From NCBI RefSeq assembly GCF_910592395.1, contig NC_088315.1, forward strand, positions 11,970,501 through 12,030,500: a stretch of DNA of 60,000 nucleotides, given 5' to 3'. The DNA is from Lineus longissimus (lineage: Eukaryota; Nemertea; Pilidiophora; Heteronemertea; Lineidae). The notes beneath the pieces are model-generated. The model saw nothing but the letters and a program-made list of their open reading frames with translations, searched no databases and was not told the DNA's origin. Made by a program: the position numbers and the translations under genes. Each line of letters opens with the position of its first letter. Positions within the stretch are counted from its first letter, which is position 1. Below are positions 20,501 through 30,267 of the stretch, piece by piece.

Positions 20501-22468
20501 AACATCAAGTGGTGCTGCAGGTTGCGTGAAGAGATGGAAGGCTGAAACCTTGTTGATGTAATCGGTTGGAAGGGCGGGACCTGATAGTAGGTATCCTAAT
20601 TTGGATGAGACGGCTGTGGGGCCTGATCCACGTACCACGTGATCCTCGACTAAGTCCCAGTAATGGTCGGCACCAATCAGAATCGAGATGTTGAAAGACG
20701 CTTCGTCAGATGGAGGATGGGCCAATGTCAGATTACGGAGGTATGGCAGTCTAGACAGGTCACGTGTTATGAGATTCTGGAATGGAGTTGAAATCTGGGG
20801 TACGATAAGTGCAGAGAGCTCAATTGCCTGACCTTTGGGTGTGATAACGGCGAAATTGACGACATCAAAGGTTTGCGATTGCGATGATTCATTTCCGAAA
20901 ACAGCTAGGTTTATGGTTTCGTGGCGGGCGGTCTCGAGTTGTATCCTGTCCGCTAAGTGTTTTGTGATGAACGTCCTAGTTGCACCTTCATCAAACAGGA
21001 TGGTTGCGTTGATCTGTTGATCTCGCTGATTGGAAACATCTGCTTTCGCTGTTTTCAACAGGATTGGGCTCATCCTGGCGGCGTGGGCGAGCTTGGCGTG
21101 ATGATCTGTGGGAACTACTTTCTCCTGGTGCGCTTCTTCACCCTTTCCCTTCGAAATATCGTCGCTTCGAGTTTTTTCCTTGGGTTTGATTGACGTGTTT
21201 TTGCGTGATTCGTTGTATCCACCGGTTGTTCCGGAGCATAGAGCGGTATGGTGTCTTTTATGACAGTTTTTGCAAGACTTCCTTGAGCGACATTCGTTTA
21301 CGCGGTGGGCACCGAGGCAATTGAAACAGATATTCTCACGTTTCGCAATATCATATCGCTTATTTACATCCGAAACGACAACACACTCGGTATGATAATG
21401 ATCTCCTTTACACCAGGCACATTTTGGTTTATTAGCGACGGGGGTGGTACTGAATCTTCCACGATGATGAGTATTCCTTTTCGCGTTAGTGTGAAAGGCG
21501 GCGGTGGCGTTGGTCTCGCTAGAGAAAGGCATTGCGTAATCCGAAGTAGAAAACGTATTGCAATCCAGTGTGACGTTCGAATCCCCTGCTTCCATAGCAC
21601 GTAATTCCTTTCGTAAGGTTTCCCGTAATTCCTGAAGTGTAAACTCGGCGATCCCGTGTGATCGTGTAATCTGTTGGCGGATGTCCCTGTGAATCTTGTC
21701 CAATAACATAGGTACTAACAGTTCCTGATACGATGATTCGGCCTTTCCAAGGGCTGTTAACCCTCGGACGTACGTTTCGAGTTTGTCCATGAATGAGCGT
21801 AGGCCAGTGACGTCTGATGACGTCCTCGGAAGTTGCCATAGGGCTTGCATGTAGGCGCTTATGATCCTCTGTTTTTCACCATAGCGTTCTTTCAGAAGCT
21901 GGAATGCATGCCTGTAATTGGCGTCAGTCAGCGGCAATCCGGCGATAGTTGAGTATGCCTCGCCCTCAAGTTGGGCGCGTAGAAACTGGAATTTCTCAAT
22001 TGGCGTGAGTGTATCGTTCGTGCCAATAGCGGAGTTAAAGTCATCTTCGAATGTCTGCCACAGCAGCACATTCCCGTTGAATTTGGTGATCGTAAGTTTG
22101 GGGAGACGATATGAGCGTGACTTACTTGGTGACGTAGTAGCGGTGGGTCCAGTTGACGTATCATGCGTTGTGAGTTTGTTTCGTTTCCGTAGGTATCTGC
22201 CGTATTGGTGGCGTACGTTAATGAGGTAGTCATCTGCTTCCTCGATGGTGGCTTCATACAATGTATCCTCGACTAATGTAAGAATGTTCTTGTCTAATGT
22301 CTCAAGCAGTTTGATTTTATTGTCAATTAGTTCCAACACGATCGATACTTCGTCTGCGTCTCCTGTCGCGTACACTTCGTCAAATCTGGTGAATAATTTT
22401 GTCAGTTGGCCTCTGTGAGAAGCCCTCGAACGTTTCTCCTTGGCACAGTCTTCTGTATCCGGAGCCAT
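17447..22468 (-). CDS. BEL/Pao polyprotein (gag-protease-RT-RNaseH-integrase)
   Basis: Start chosen at the ATG at 22468 (MAPDTEDC), because the longer frame reaches back into the LTR. Domains in order: DUF1759-type gag (LTITKFNGNVLLWQTFEDDF), CCHC-like knuckles (CAWCKGDHYHTEC; CFNCLGAHRVNEC), a Pao-type aspartic protease region (ILFDEGATRTFI), reverse transcriptase with SDIEKAFLNI and the YVDN box, RNase H (CFADASLSRGYGAA), an integrase HHCC zinc region (HSGIQ...CVICKK), and an integrase core with GIDFTG, SDNATTF and APWFGGFWERL supplying D, D and E. The frame is otherwise uninterrupted over ~1670 residues. It copies element RNA into DNA and inserts it. Confidence 0.93.
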   Translation of the reverse strand: MAPDTEDCAKEKRSRASHRGQLTKLFTRFDEVYATGDADEVSIVLELIDNKIKLLETLDKNILTLVEDTLYEATIEEADDYLINVRHQYGRYLRKRNKLTTHDTSTGPTATTSPSKSRSYRLPKLTITKFNGNVLLWQTFEDDFNSAIGTNDTLTPIEKFQFLRAQLEGEAYSTIAGLPLTDANYRHAFQLLKERYGEKQRIISAYMQALWQLPRTSSDVTGLRSFMDKLETYVRGLTALGKAESSYQELLVPMLLDKIHRDIRQQITRSHGIAEFTLQELRETLRKELRAMEAGDSNVTLDCNTFSTSDYAMPFSSETNATAAFHTNAKRNTHHRGRFSTTPVANKPKCAWCKGDHYHTECVVVSDVNKRYDIAKRENICFNCLGAHRVNECRSRKSCKNCHKRHHTALCSGTTGGYNESRKNTSIKPKEKTRSDDISKGKGEEAHQEKVVPTDHHAKLAHAARMSPILLKTAKADVSNQRDQQINATILFDEGATRTFITKHLADRIQLETARHETINLAVFGNESSQSQTFDVVNFAVITPKGQAIELSALIVPQISTPFQNLITRDLSRLPYLRNLTLAHPPSDEASFNISILIGADHYWDLVEDHVVRGSGPTAVSSKLGYLLSGPALPTDYINKVSAFHLFTQPAAPLDVDDLPRLWDLDAIGIEDPGQPPDPDITNLKDFQQYIRKAPNEPGYVAKLPWKLDHQPLPTNYANTCQRTRTMIRKLSDENRAIYHRIITDQDTRRFIERVTEDDPNAGHYLPHRSVKKDSITTPIRIVYDCSAKANKTSPSLNDCLQKGPPLLNDLVGMLIRFRTHETAFVSDIEKAFLNITLDEGDRNFTKFLWLEDPDDPESNFIVYRFSSVLFGSVSSPALLNAVVRTHLDQYQTDVANDLKENIYVDNVASGTLPEQAIAYYEEANDMLDTAGFTLRSWASNNAELRALARRDGLLLKEETVPILGMKWNTTEDSISFKQYQISTKSATKREILKHVSSVYDPLGYLAPVQIRAKILLQELWKCKVDWDEPLPSYLQTTWDDLQRDFDIATRINIPRRYIPNMPTGDCELHCFADASLSRGYGAAVYLKIGNKTSLVMTKSRVAPTRPLTIPRMELMAAVLGTRLTSFIKHQLHFNVTKCVLWSDSQIVLSWLKTTKHLPTFVQNRITEVKAGCFMNFSYCPTHQNPADLLTRGISATALATSYLWWNGPDWLGHGEWPLAALANDTVLLQHEDDDLEDPPASDNDSKDTPNIMRIMDIKRFRSITHLTRVTALVLKFTKLMKGDKDSRAPIKVKDLIQAENIWLQALQSNIYHQEIQAINGVRVRAPLVRQLRLFLDDNGILRVGGRLQNAPLDYVTKFPALLPRVHDFTRLIVQRAHRIVLHSGIQATTTNIRHSYWIPQIRNVVKSVLRNCVICKKLTGKPFRSPISPPLQSFRVQDAPPFEITGIDFTGHLFVITPTQEKKVYVCLFTCAVTRGIHLEIVNDMSTISFLNAFRRFAARRSLPAKIISDNATTFLSAAEEIKRLEQYMQNNHVIWHFIPKRAPWFGGFWERLIGLTKLSLKKVLGRARVDLDELNTITAEIEATLNDRPITYVSDGEPLTPAHLMHGRLLRTLPGHLEDEDATFQIRENTGQRNLEKRAQRLNQVFEHFRQRWRNEYLTAKALAKCQIRSD

Positions 22469-22504
22469 AGTGAAGGTAAAGTACGAAAAGGAACGAAATC
22501 GATC

Positions 22505-22523
22505 AATCCTGGTCACGGCACCA
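22505..22523 (-). other. BEL primer-binding site
   Basis: Three bases after the 5' LTR the minus strand reads TGGTGCCGTGACCAGGATT, complementary to a tRNA 3' end (…CCA). The tRNA identity is not assigned. Confidence 0.7.
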
Positions 22524-22526
22524 AAA

Positions 22527-22780
22527 TGTGGTTTATCCACATTAGAATCCAGGTTGTTCGCCTTTCGTTCCACGTGGCTGATGAAGAGGGAGCGTAAATA
22601 CACAGAGCGACATGAACACAATGATTGCTATAACTAGACTAAACTTTAATGAGTAACAATATCACACATACGGTATAGATACAAGATAAGATAATATGAT
22701 TGGTTATCAAGACATGAGTAGGAGGAGCCAAGAGTCTTAATGTTGTGAGTGATGCTAAGAGGAATATGCAAATTCCGACA
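22527..22780 (-). repeat. BEL 5' LTR
   Basis: Same 254 bp as 16674-16927; no differences were seen on reading both through. Confidence 0.95.
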
Positions 22781-22785
22781 AGTTG

Positions 22786-23576
22786 CAACGCGTCGCGGGA
22801 ACCATGTCTTCATTGATGAGAATAATATTCACGTAGCTGACGGTCGTAGTGGGATATTCAATGTTTTGTGATTGAGAAAGGGGATGATTGGGTGATATGA
22901 TGTTGGGACACTTAAAGTAGCTGTAGATGGCATGGAAACATTCACTCGCGTTCAATATAATGTGACGGAATTGTGTTGTGTCTGCTAAGAAACCACATCA
23001 GCATGCGTCAATCTCTTGGACATTCCGTCTCTTGATTTAATCTTGGCCACTCATTGATAATGAATGTTAGCTCGTTACACGGTATTTGCTTGAGATCCTT
23101 AAGTCTTTGTTCAATTGTTCAGCGCAGAATGGGCCGAATGAGTATCATCCAACGCACTTCAAAGACCTAAAAGTCGTAAATACAGTTCAAATGAGCTGAT
23201 TCATCAGTGGACCTCCTTTGATTTATATGTGTCAGTGCATCTGAGTGCTAAATTTGCGGGTAGACTTCGAAACCGGGAAGAGGTTATATGGGTTCTCATT
23301 AACTACGTGCTAACAACCATAGGTAAAAAAATAACCTTGTTGCATGAAGACGAACTGGTTGATGGGGGTGGGATGGGGGGGGGGGGGGGAGGGGGGCACT
23401 AAGGTACTTTGGTGTCATGTACATGTAGATGGCATGCACTTAGATGATAAAAAGCCTGCACTCTATGTGGGACTATGAAATTATTACAATCAAGGTGACT
23501 ATTAGCTTTTTATTTAATGAAACGTCCATTGATACGTGTGAGATGGTTCATGCTATGTTATCTTTGTAAGCTTATA
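22786..23576. other. Unassigned DNA with a G-run
   Basis: No supported gene. Contains a long G-rich run at ~23363-23396. Confidence 0.4.
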
Positions 23577-23815
23577 TTCTACTCGCTCATGACACATACA
23601 TGATAACAAACTTTAGTTTCTAGTTCATATCATAATTAGCCGCACGTGCTATAACGTAATCAACACTGATCATTTGCGGGCCGTAAAATGTCGGAATTTG
23701 CATACTTCACTAGCATCATGATGACTTGTCTTGGCTCCTCCTACTTCTATAATAACCAATCATCTTGTACCACCTTATATGTGTGATATTTTTACCTATT
23801 AAAGTTTAGTCTAGA
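23577..23815 (+). mobile_element. Decayed opposite-strand remnant of the same BEL family
   Basis: Reverse-complement similarity, with many substitutions, to 16785-17060. It covers the end of the internal region (CATTTGCGGGCC then the LTR start TGTCGGAATTTGC at 23699) and the first ~115 bp of an LTR, then is cut off at about 23815. It is an old copy, much older than the element at 16.7-22.8 kb. Confidence 0.75.
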
Positions 23816-24129
23816 CGCAAGGGCCCAACGCGCCGCGTAGCGGCAAAAAAGCGAAGCTGGCGAAACATTTATAACGGGTCACCGTCACTTATTATTGGAC
23901 TTATAGCGCATTAAAATGCCATGTTCCACCTTTTAATGTGTTCAGACCGCCATTTTCAAAATAATCAAGTCAGGACACTGCCTTCTAGTCTCATAATAAA
24001 TTTTGCTTTCCTCAATATATAATAACATTTCTTCTTCTTCAATGCTTTCATCATTCCAAACTTCTCCTCCTCTGACTTTTACAGGGGTACAGTCATGGCA
24101 ATCAAAACCCAAATACTGAGACCAAATGC

Positions 24130-24193
24130 CTGTTGACTGTGCTTTAAGAGAGACTGGCGCCATGCCTAGTCTCTCTTAAAGCACAGTCAACAG
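24130..24193. repeat. Perfect 26-bp hairpin
   Basis: Arms 24130-24155 and 24168-24193 are exact reverse complements (CTGTTGACTGTGCTTTAAGA...) around a 12-base loop. It could be the junction of two inverted element ends, a small fold-back transposon, or a transcribed hairpin; no flanking duplication is obvious. Confidence 0.8.
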
Positions 24194-26754
24194 ACACCAA
24201 CCCCCTCAGACTCAGAAACCACAAACGCCCAACCCTTCCTGCTACCCTAATACTTCTGGTTATAACCATCTTAGCGTTCGTATCGTTTATGCATGCTCAA
24301 TCGCAGATATTATCATGTTGTAGGGTTGGACTAGTTTCATACTCGCAGACATAAATTGTCGTGTTAACGTGACGGCAAACCGTCCGAGTAATGACGACTT
24401 AGTAAAACAGCGGGTAATGGACAATGTCTCAGATACAGCCATCCCAAGAAGGGACCATCTCTAAAATAATGAAGACAAAAAAAACCCCAAGTCACTTTGT
24501 CTGGGTGGGAGGGGGCATTTGATTTTAAAATCGTCTTTTTTATTACATTTGACCAATTAAATGTTGATGATCATTGTGTCATTTAATGGGAGGGGTGGGG
24601 TAAAGTGACTTAGTCCTTTCAAAATAGTTCCAAAATATCGAAATAGTTGTCCATTATTATACAACGTCATACTTTCCAATTATACCGCATTTAAATTGCT
24701 TATGATTACTTAATGCTTTCCTGTGTACATTAAAATCATGATAAGAGAAGAAACGGGTGGCAAATAGTGAACTGTAGAGATAAGTAATTGTTTGGTCGGG
24801 TAATGTTTTGGTCGCAGACATAGGTTGCTGTCCTAACCTGTCAGCAAACCGTCGGAGTAATGATGACGTTGTTTAGATAAAACTACCCCATTTACTACTG
24901 AGTTTGTTACAATCGTGACTGTAAACCATCCGATATAGGATAGTAGTTGATTATCTGGCTTTCTAAAAATGACTGTATCATGAAACATATTCATGATCAT
25001 GGTAATTTGTTTAACATTGTCTGTCCTAAAAGGTATGTAATATCTCTAGATGATATAGCTTTACGAAATGTTGTGTACTTTCCAAGCACAGTATGTTACA
25101 TAACTATGAAATAAACATTTTATCATGATTATATCAAATCACAATCTTTTCTTATCTTTTGTGTGTGTTTGTGGTCCTTGGTTACACATAATGTTGTTGG
25201 TACATTATGAACTTCTTCGAAGTTGATGACTTTCGGCCAGTATGTCTGGCTACATCCCCAGGAGCAGTCACGACCAGAGTCCAGTGCATATTTGTCAGTG
25301 TGACCCTTCTTTCCACAATTATATAAGAATGCCCTTATCGGGCAGGCAGGAGGCGGGGTCAGTTGGCGAGGAAGGGCCAATCACAAGGACATCCATAAGG
25401 CAGTGTCCTTTAAATGCAGAAATGGTATTTGCCGAAGATATCAAAAAAGTACCCAGAGAGAATGAAAGATGCATGGAGTATTCGCTATTTTGAAGAATTT
25501 ATGAAGACCAGAATGTATAAAAATGTCCGTTGTGAGGACATTTTCTTAGGCAGACCTTACAATTACATTGAGCTTTACGCTTCACTCCTCATGCCTCATG
25601 CTTCACGGTTCGCTCGTGAACTCAGTGAAGAATCGTGTTGGCAAGCCATTGAATATAACTTCACCTCACTGAACGATTTTCAATTTAGTTGTCGATAACA
25701 GCACAATCATCCCCCAAGCAATGCCAAGAAACAAGTGCAATCATTCAAAGCATTATGTTTGAAATGACTGTGTGTCCTCAGATAGCTGTTGTGACTGCTG
25801 TGACGTTTCCATCAAATGACTCCTGTGCAAGTGACATTGTGTGCATATACTCTCCACTGCCAATTTGGGCTGGGTCAGAATTTACAGACCCCCAGCGCAA
25901 ATAGTTTATGACTTTTGGCATGGCCAGCTGGCAAACTCCAAAGGACCCAGCAGCCCGAGCATTATTTGTAGTGCGTCCCCTTTGAGAATGAAAGAGTCAT
26001 GCGCGGTCTATTCATGAGAAACGATCATGTATAAAATGTCTTTTATGACGACATTTTCTTTATGATATCACAAAGGTCCTTTTAGTGAAGGAAAGATTCA
26101 TGGACTTCATTTGTGGGGACCTATACATGAGGAATGACAGTTTACGAGGAACTGTATAAAGATGTCCAAATGAGGATCTGCCTTTAGGCAAATTGGGGAT
26201 AGAAGAAATAGTGAACTCTGTTCATGCTGATCTGCGGGTCAAACGCTGACAAACTGTCGATCAAATGATTATTTGTTAGTAGCGGACTGGTCGTTTGCTC
26301 AACTCCGATTACCTCATCGTGACACCATCGTGACAGACGCAGTGTGGCAAAATCAGTTTCTATTCCCAAACAATTCCAAAGATTATTATAGTTCAATCTA
26401 AATCACATCATCGCAATTTTGAATTATGTATGTACAATAATAATGTAAGTTTGACAGCTGAGGCTAAGTTAATCTTCGATGTACCCGCAACTCATAGAAA
26501 TCATTTGGATCTAATCCTGTCGATAATACAATGGCCAACACATCCGCTTTAGCACAGTCGACACCGAGCTGTGGAGTCCAGGGTCAGAGTTGACCTCTCA
26601 CATATTATATCTTATTGCCATTAGATGACAACCTGTGTGACAGGTCGCATTGCGTTTTATTTTTTGCAGCATTTCGTTAACCTGCAGCAATGAGCTTCCT
26701 GCAGCTTACTTGTGTTTCTCCTTTAGCACAGTATTTAGACTGTTCATGACATTA
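24194..26754. other. Unassigned AT-rich DNA
   Basis: Short frames around 25129-25904 show no domain or coding character that I can defend. Similar phrases recur (CATTTTATACATGATCGTTTC-like pieces, GTGAGGACATTTTC), suggesting old duplicated non-coding DNA. Confidence 0.35.
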
Positions 26755-26970
26755 CCCCATCGACCCATCTAGAAGGAAAGTGTTGTCATGATGTAGTATT
26801 CTATCATCTAGAATTAAGGAAAGGGTTGTCATAATGTAGTACAATGTAGTATTCCATAATTACATCACTATGAATGGTGGTTGATCCCCCCCCCCCCCCC
26901 CCACCGCCCCATCCGGAAGGAAAGAGTTGTTATAATGTAGCGTTCTATCATCACATCACTATGAATAGTG
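26755..26970 (+). repeat. Imperfect tandem duplication with a C-run
   Basis: The phrase GGAAAGNGTTGTCATNATGTAG occurs three times (about 26775, 26819, 26920), with TCACTATGAATRGTGGTTG following the last two. A run of about 15 C sits at ~26887-26902. Confidence 0.6.
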
Positions 26971-27655
26971 GTTGTTTAATTAGCGTGTCTCCGATTTTCT
27001 CCAGCTAGCCTTCACCCCTAATACAGATTTTCTCCAATCTTCAATTATTAACAACAACATAAAAAAGCCAGTATGTACTTAACGACATAGCACTTTAATA
27101 ATTTGTTTCCTCTCAATTGACAAAGATTATGCCTCGAAGTCACACATAACGGCACCAGTCCTATACCTTTGTGATTGATGTTGAACCCGTTGATGCTAAA
27201 ATTGGGTTTTGGATTAGCCAATGATAATAAGCATAGCTGACAAAAATGCAGTTTGTGTACTATTTACAGTGGTTATGAGAACATATACAAGTTGACACAA
27301 TTATTATAAGGACACAAGGGTCAAGGACATATACGTCCTCAGAACTCTGAAAAAAATCATGCGAAAAAGTCCCCGCAAAATTGAAAAATTCCGATGCCCA
27401 AAACAGAGTATATTCTATCAGTCATAGTGAGTAAGCATTCTTCATACAAAACTACTCTCGAATACGCGTTGAGTGACACTGATTTCATGATAACAAGAGA
27501 ATTCCCACAGCGCGAAATTTATTTCATGTACTCATAACTACTGGTGGATCAGTATGTGTATTCTTGTTCAGTCAATCAAAGTCATCAATCTGACAGTGGT
27601 TTCAACAAAATTTAGGCAAGACTTCGACCAATATTGAAACACTATATTTTGTAGA
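26971..27655. other. Unassigned AT-rich DNA
   Basis: No gene or structured repeat recognised. Confidence 0.35.
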
Positions 27656-28307
27656 TTAATGCAAAGAGAGTGCTTACAAATCCTCTTTTTTATAAGATGA
27701 GACATTTCACTGCAAAAACTGCTCATATATTCATGTTGTCACAGACCTAATAATCAGTCCATCAAAGTTCTAACAAACATAAAGCGTCCTAAGAACAAAA
27801 TAACTTTTACAATCTTTGTAAAATTTCTGTTCATCAAAGTCACTATTTTCAAAAATCAACCATGCTTCCAGTCAGAGTAGTCCTAGCTACACTAAACGAT
27901 GATATACTGTCTTCTCCCACTTAACCGAGCGCCAGGAAAATGGCTCGAAAATGACTAAGTCCAGAAACATGGCAGTCTGTAGTTTTTACCGGTGGGCTGC
28001 AAAATTCAATATGACAGCCAATTATATTGATCAATGGTTATAGGAAGACAACCTTGTAAATGTTGTCAATTCAATAACGCCTGGTCGCGGTCAGGGCCAG
28101 TAATCCCTGCAGTCAGGGTGATGATTATTGAAGTTACGTAAGTTCATGTAAATGGTTGACCAATCCAAGAGTCTTTCAAATGAATTTATTTTATCTAATC
28201 GATTATGGAATCGTTTTCTTGTGCGGGAAATCCAATAAAGGGCACTTTCGTGTCAAATGTCATAATAGTTGTCTGCCATCTTGCTTTGACCACGTTCTTC
28301 TAGTAAG

Positions 28308-28560
28308 ATGCACGCAATGCAATGGATTTTGTGGGTAGGCCTAGCAGGTACCCTGATGATGTTAACGTATGGAATGGAACATGGAGATGATGTTGACAGC
28401 CCTGACCCTGATACCACTACTGATAGACACCACCGCATAGCACCGCAGACATTTAGACGTTGGTTAAGCACACAGGATGACTTGTTTGCCCTCCGAGATA
28501 GATCAACTCAAGACCATAGAAGACGGAGGAGACAACGGCAACACGGCACTGATGCACAAG
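28308..28560 (+). CDS. Pogo-like gene, first candidate exon
   Basis: ATG at 28308 opens a frame ending at a good donor (CACAAG|GTAGTG at 28560). One spare base fits the next exon exactly. The sequence has an acidic DDVDSPDPD stretch and then RIAPQTFRRWLSTQDDLFAL, which resembles the end of a Psq-type helix-turn-helix. The start may be one of several in-frame ATGs up to about 28380. Confidence 0.5.
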
Positions 28561-28830
28561 GTAGTGTTTCTACAAGCATTACATTCCTCGCTAAATGAAT
28601 TTCCTTCCTTGTTGGCCTATACCGACCGGAATAAGTCCGCTTCTGTGTCATGGACGGAAGAATAAGTCGCACTATACATCAAAGCGACTGACCCTGACCA
28701 TTGCCTTTAACAATATCAGTATTATTGTTCCTGAGACCTTTATTCTTAGGACTAACATTTCGTTCATACCTGTGGTTATCGGCAATCAATATTTCCAAAG
28801 ATGTTAAACGTGTTAGCTTTTTTATTTCAG

Positions 28831-29055
28831 CATACTGGCCCGAAATGGAAAACAATTTGAACACCTGGTTCCTTGAGCGCCGAAGACTTGGTTTCCCTGT
28901 TTCCGGTGAGGATATTAAAGGGCAAGCTGGAAGAGAATTTCGGCAATGGTGGGCAGAGCTTCCGAACGAAACGAAGGCCGAAAGACAAGAACAGAGACCC
29001 CTGCGATACCTTTTCCATGCATCTGCACATTGGCTTAGCAACTTTATGGAAAGTT
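28831..29055 (+). CDS. Pogo-like gene, CENP-B-type DNA-binding exon
   Basis: Acceptor TTTTTATTTCAG ends at 28830. In phase with the previous exon it reads YWPEMENNLNTWFLERRRLG then FPVSGEDIKGQAGREF, the HTH_CENPB (CENP-B/Tc5) pattern of pogo-family transposases, ending with HASAHWLSNFM before a stop at 29055. The natural donor (near 29051) gives the wrong phase for the next exon, so a one-base change has probably broken the gene here. Confidence 0.65.
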
Positions 29056-29138
29056 GAGTTTCATTCCGCTGTTGCATGGATCGGCCTTTATGGATTGTAT
29101 GCGGTGAATTTTAACAATATGCAAATTCCATTTAAGGA

Positions 29139-29506
29139 AACAAATCAGCTATCGAAGGAAGACCAAAGATTCAAGGGGGTTACCTGACAACGCCCAGGCT
29201 TTGGTTGCCGACTACCGGGGAGCTTTTGCCGACCTCATCAGAGACGCTGATTTTGATATCATCATGAACATGAATGAGACGTTCGTGTTGTTTGATATGG
29301 TGCCAAGATCAACAATGGAAGCGACTGGGTCTCAGAATGTTGATATTTATAGATCATCCCAAGGCAACCCGAAACTTGGATGCACGGTGACTCTAGTAGT
29401 TACGACAGACGGACGAAAAGGACAAGCCGAGGTCAACTTCAGAGGCTTGGCACCAGATGGTGACGTCATTCGGCAGCTTCAGGCGAATGCTCCAGACAAT
29501 GTGCGA
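29139..29506 (+). CDS. Pogo-like gene, first half of DDE domain (catalytic Asp replaced by Asn)
   Basis: From an acceptor-like TTTAAG (29138) the frame reads KQISYRRKTKDSRGLPDN, the usual end of the CENP-B domain, then IIMNMNETFVLFDMVPRSTM. Pogo transposases have Asp in the NMDET position; here it is Asn, so the first metal-binding residue is missing. A perfect donor R|GTGAGT ends the exon at 29506. The continuous frame past 29506 (to 29632) is therefore probably intron. Confidence 0.75.
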
Positions 29507-29736
29507 GTGAGTATTGGCATAGAATACAAGTCCGTGCTTGTAGTACAGGACATGTACCTGACGTCATCAGTGTTGTCATTGACGGTCATTCTAGTTAATG
29601 GTAGTATTTTAGGAAAATCAGAACTTCTATGACTAAAATTATTATAGGTTTGTCATGGATGGAACCAAAACATTGTGCGTGTCTGACTGTTCAGAAAAGT
29701 AATGTAAATGTTCATACTTGTTGTTTATTTTTCCAG

Positions 29737-30267
29737 GTAACTGGTAGTCCACAGGGTTGGGCCCGACACCAATCGCTAATCGAGTGGTTGCAGGCCCTGG
29801 TTGTGCCATTTGTAGCAGGGGCCACGTTCCTGTTACTTTTAGACAGGTATCCGGCGCATCGAAATCAGCAATTTCGTGATGCGATCACCGCAGAGAATGG
29901 GACAGACGCTTTCATTCCAGGACGATGTACTTCGCTGCTGCAGCCCTTGGACTTGACCGTAAACAGGAGCTTCAAGTGTCACCTGAGGACCATTTGGAAA
30001 GTGTGGAAAATCGGCCACACTGATGATCAAGGACATTGTGAGCGGATCACCAGGCGGGATGTGGTCAGGATGATCAGCCTCGGCTGGGAAAGGGTCACAC
30101 AACAGACGATTATGAACGGTTGGCGAGCCAGTGGCCTAGTTCCTGAGGACGATGACGAAGTCGGGGAGGGGGTAGAGATGGTAAATGATAAGCTTGAGCA
30201 GTTTGTTGAGGGGATTGAGTTTTCGGAAGGAGAAGAGGATGATGATGTTTTTGATGATGACGTGTAA
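29737..30267 (+). CDS. Pogo-like gene, second half of DDE domain and acidic tail
   Basis: Acceptor TTTATTTTTCCAG ends at 29736, phase 0 with the exon ending at 29506. It encodes GWARHQSLIEWLQALVVPF, LLLLDRYPAH (second catalytic Asp), IPGRCTSLLQPLDLTVNRSF (third catalytic Asp in QPLD), WERVTQQTIMNGWRASGLVP, and a strongly acidic C-terminus ending EDDDVFDDDV, as in other pogo/Tigger/CENP-B-derived proteins. Stop at 30265-30267. Confidence 0.85.
   Translation, partial: VTGSPQGWARHQSLIEWLQALVVPFVAGATFLLLLDRYPAHRNQQFRDAITAENGTDAFIPGRCTSLLQPLDLTVNRSFKCHLRTIWKVWKIGHTDDQGHCERITRRDVVRMISLGWERVTQQTIMNGWRASGLVPEDDDEVGEGVEMVNDKLEQFVEGIEFSEGEEDDDVFDDDV

Larger units (their letters stand above)
16669..22785 (-). 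mobile_element. Full-length BEL/Pao LTR retrotransposon with target-site duplications
   Basis: A 5-bp duplication AGTTG flanks the element (16669-16673 and 22781-22785). LTRs are 16674-16927 and 22527-22780. On the minus strand the order is LTR, primer-binding site, gag-protease-RT-RNaseH-integrase polyprotein, purine-rich tract, LTR. The two LTRs appear identical by eye, implying recent insertion. A frameshift near the polyprotein C-terminus means this copy may no longer be fully active. Confidence 0.95.

Noticed and set aside
17691-22637. Many plus-strand ORFs opposite the BEL polyprotein
   Set aside because: They are antisense shadows of the retrotransposon coding frame.
23942-24163. 73-codon minus-strand ORF with an acidic segment
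   Set aside because: Its start lies in the 26-bp hairpin, there is no domain or splice evidence, and the length is near chance.
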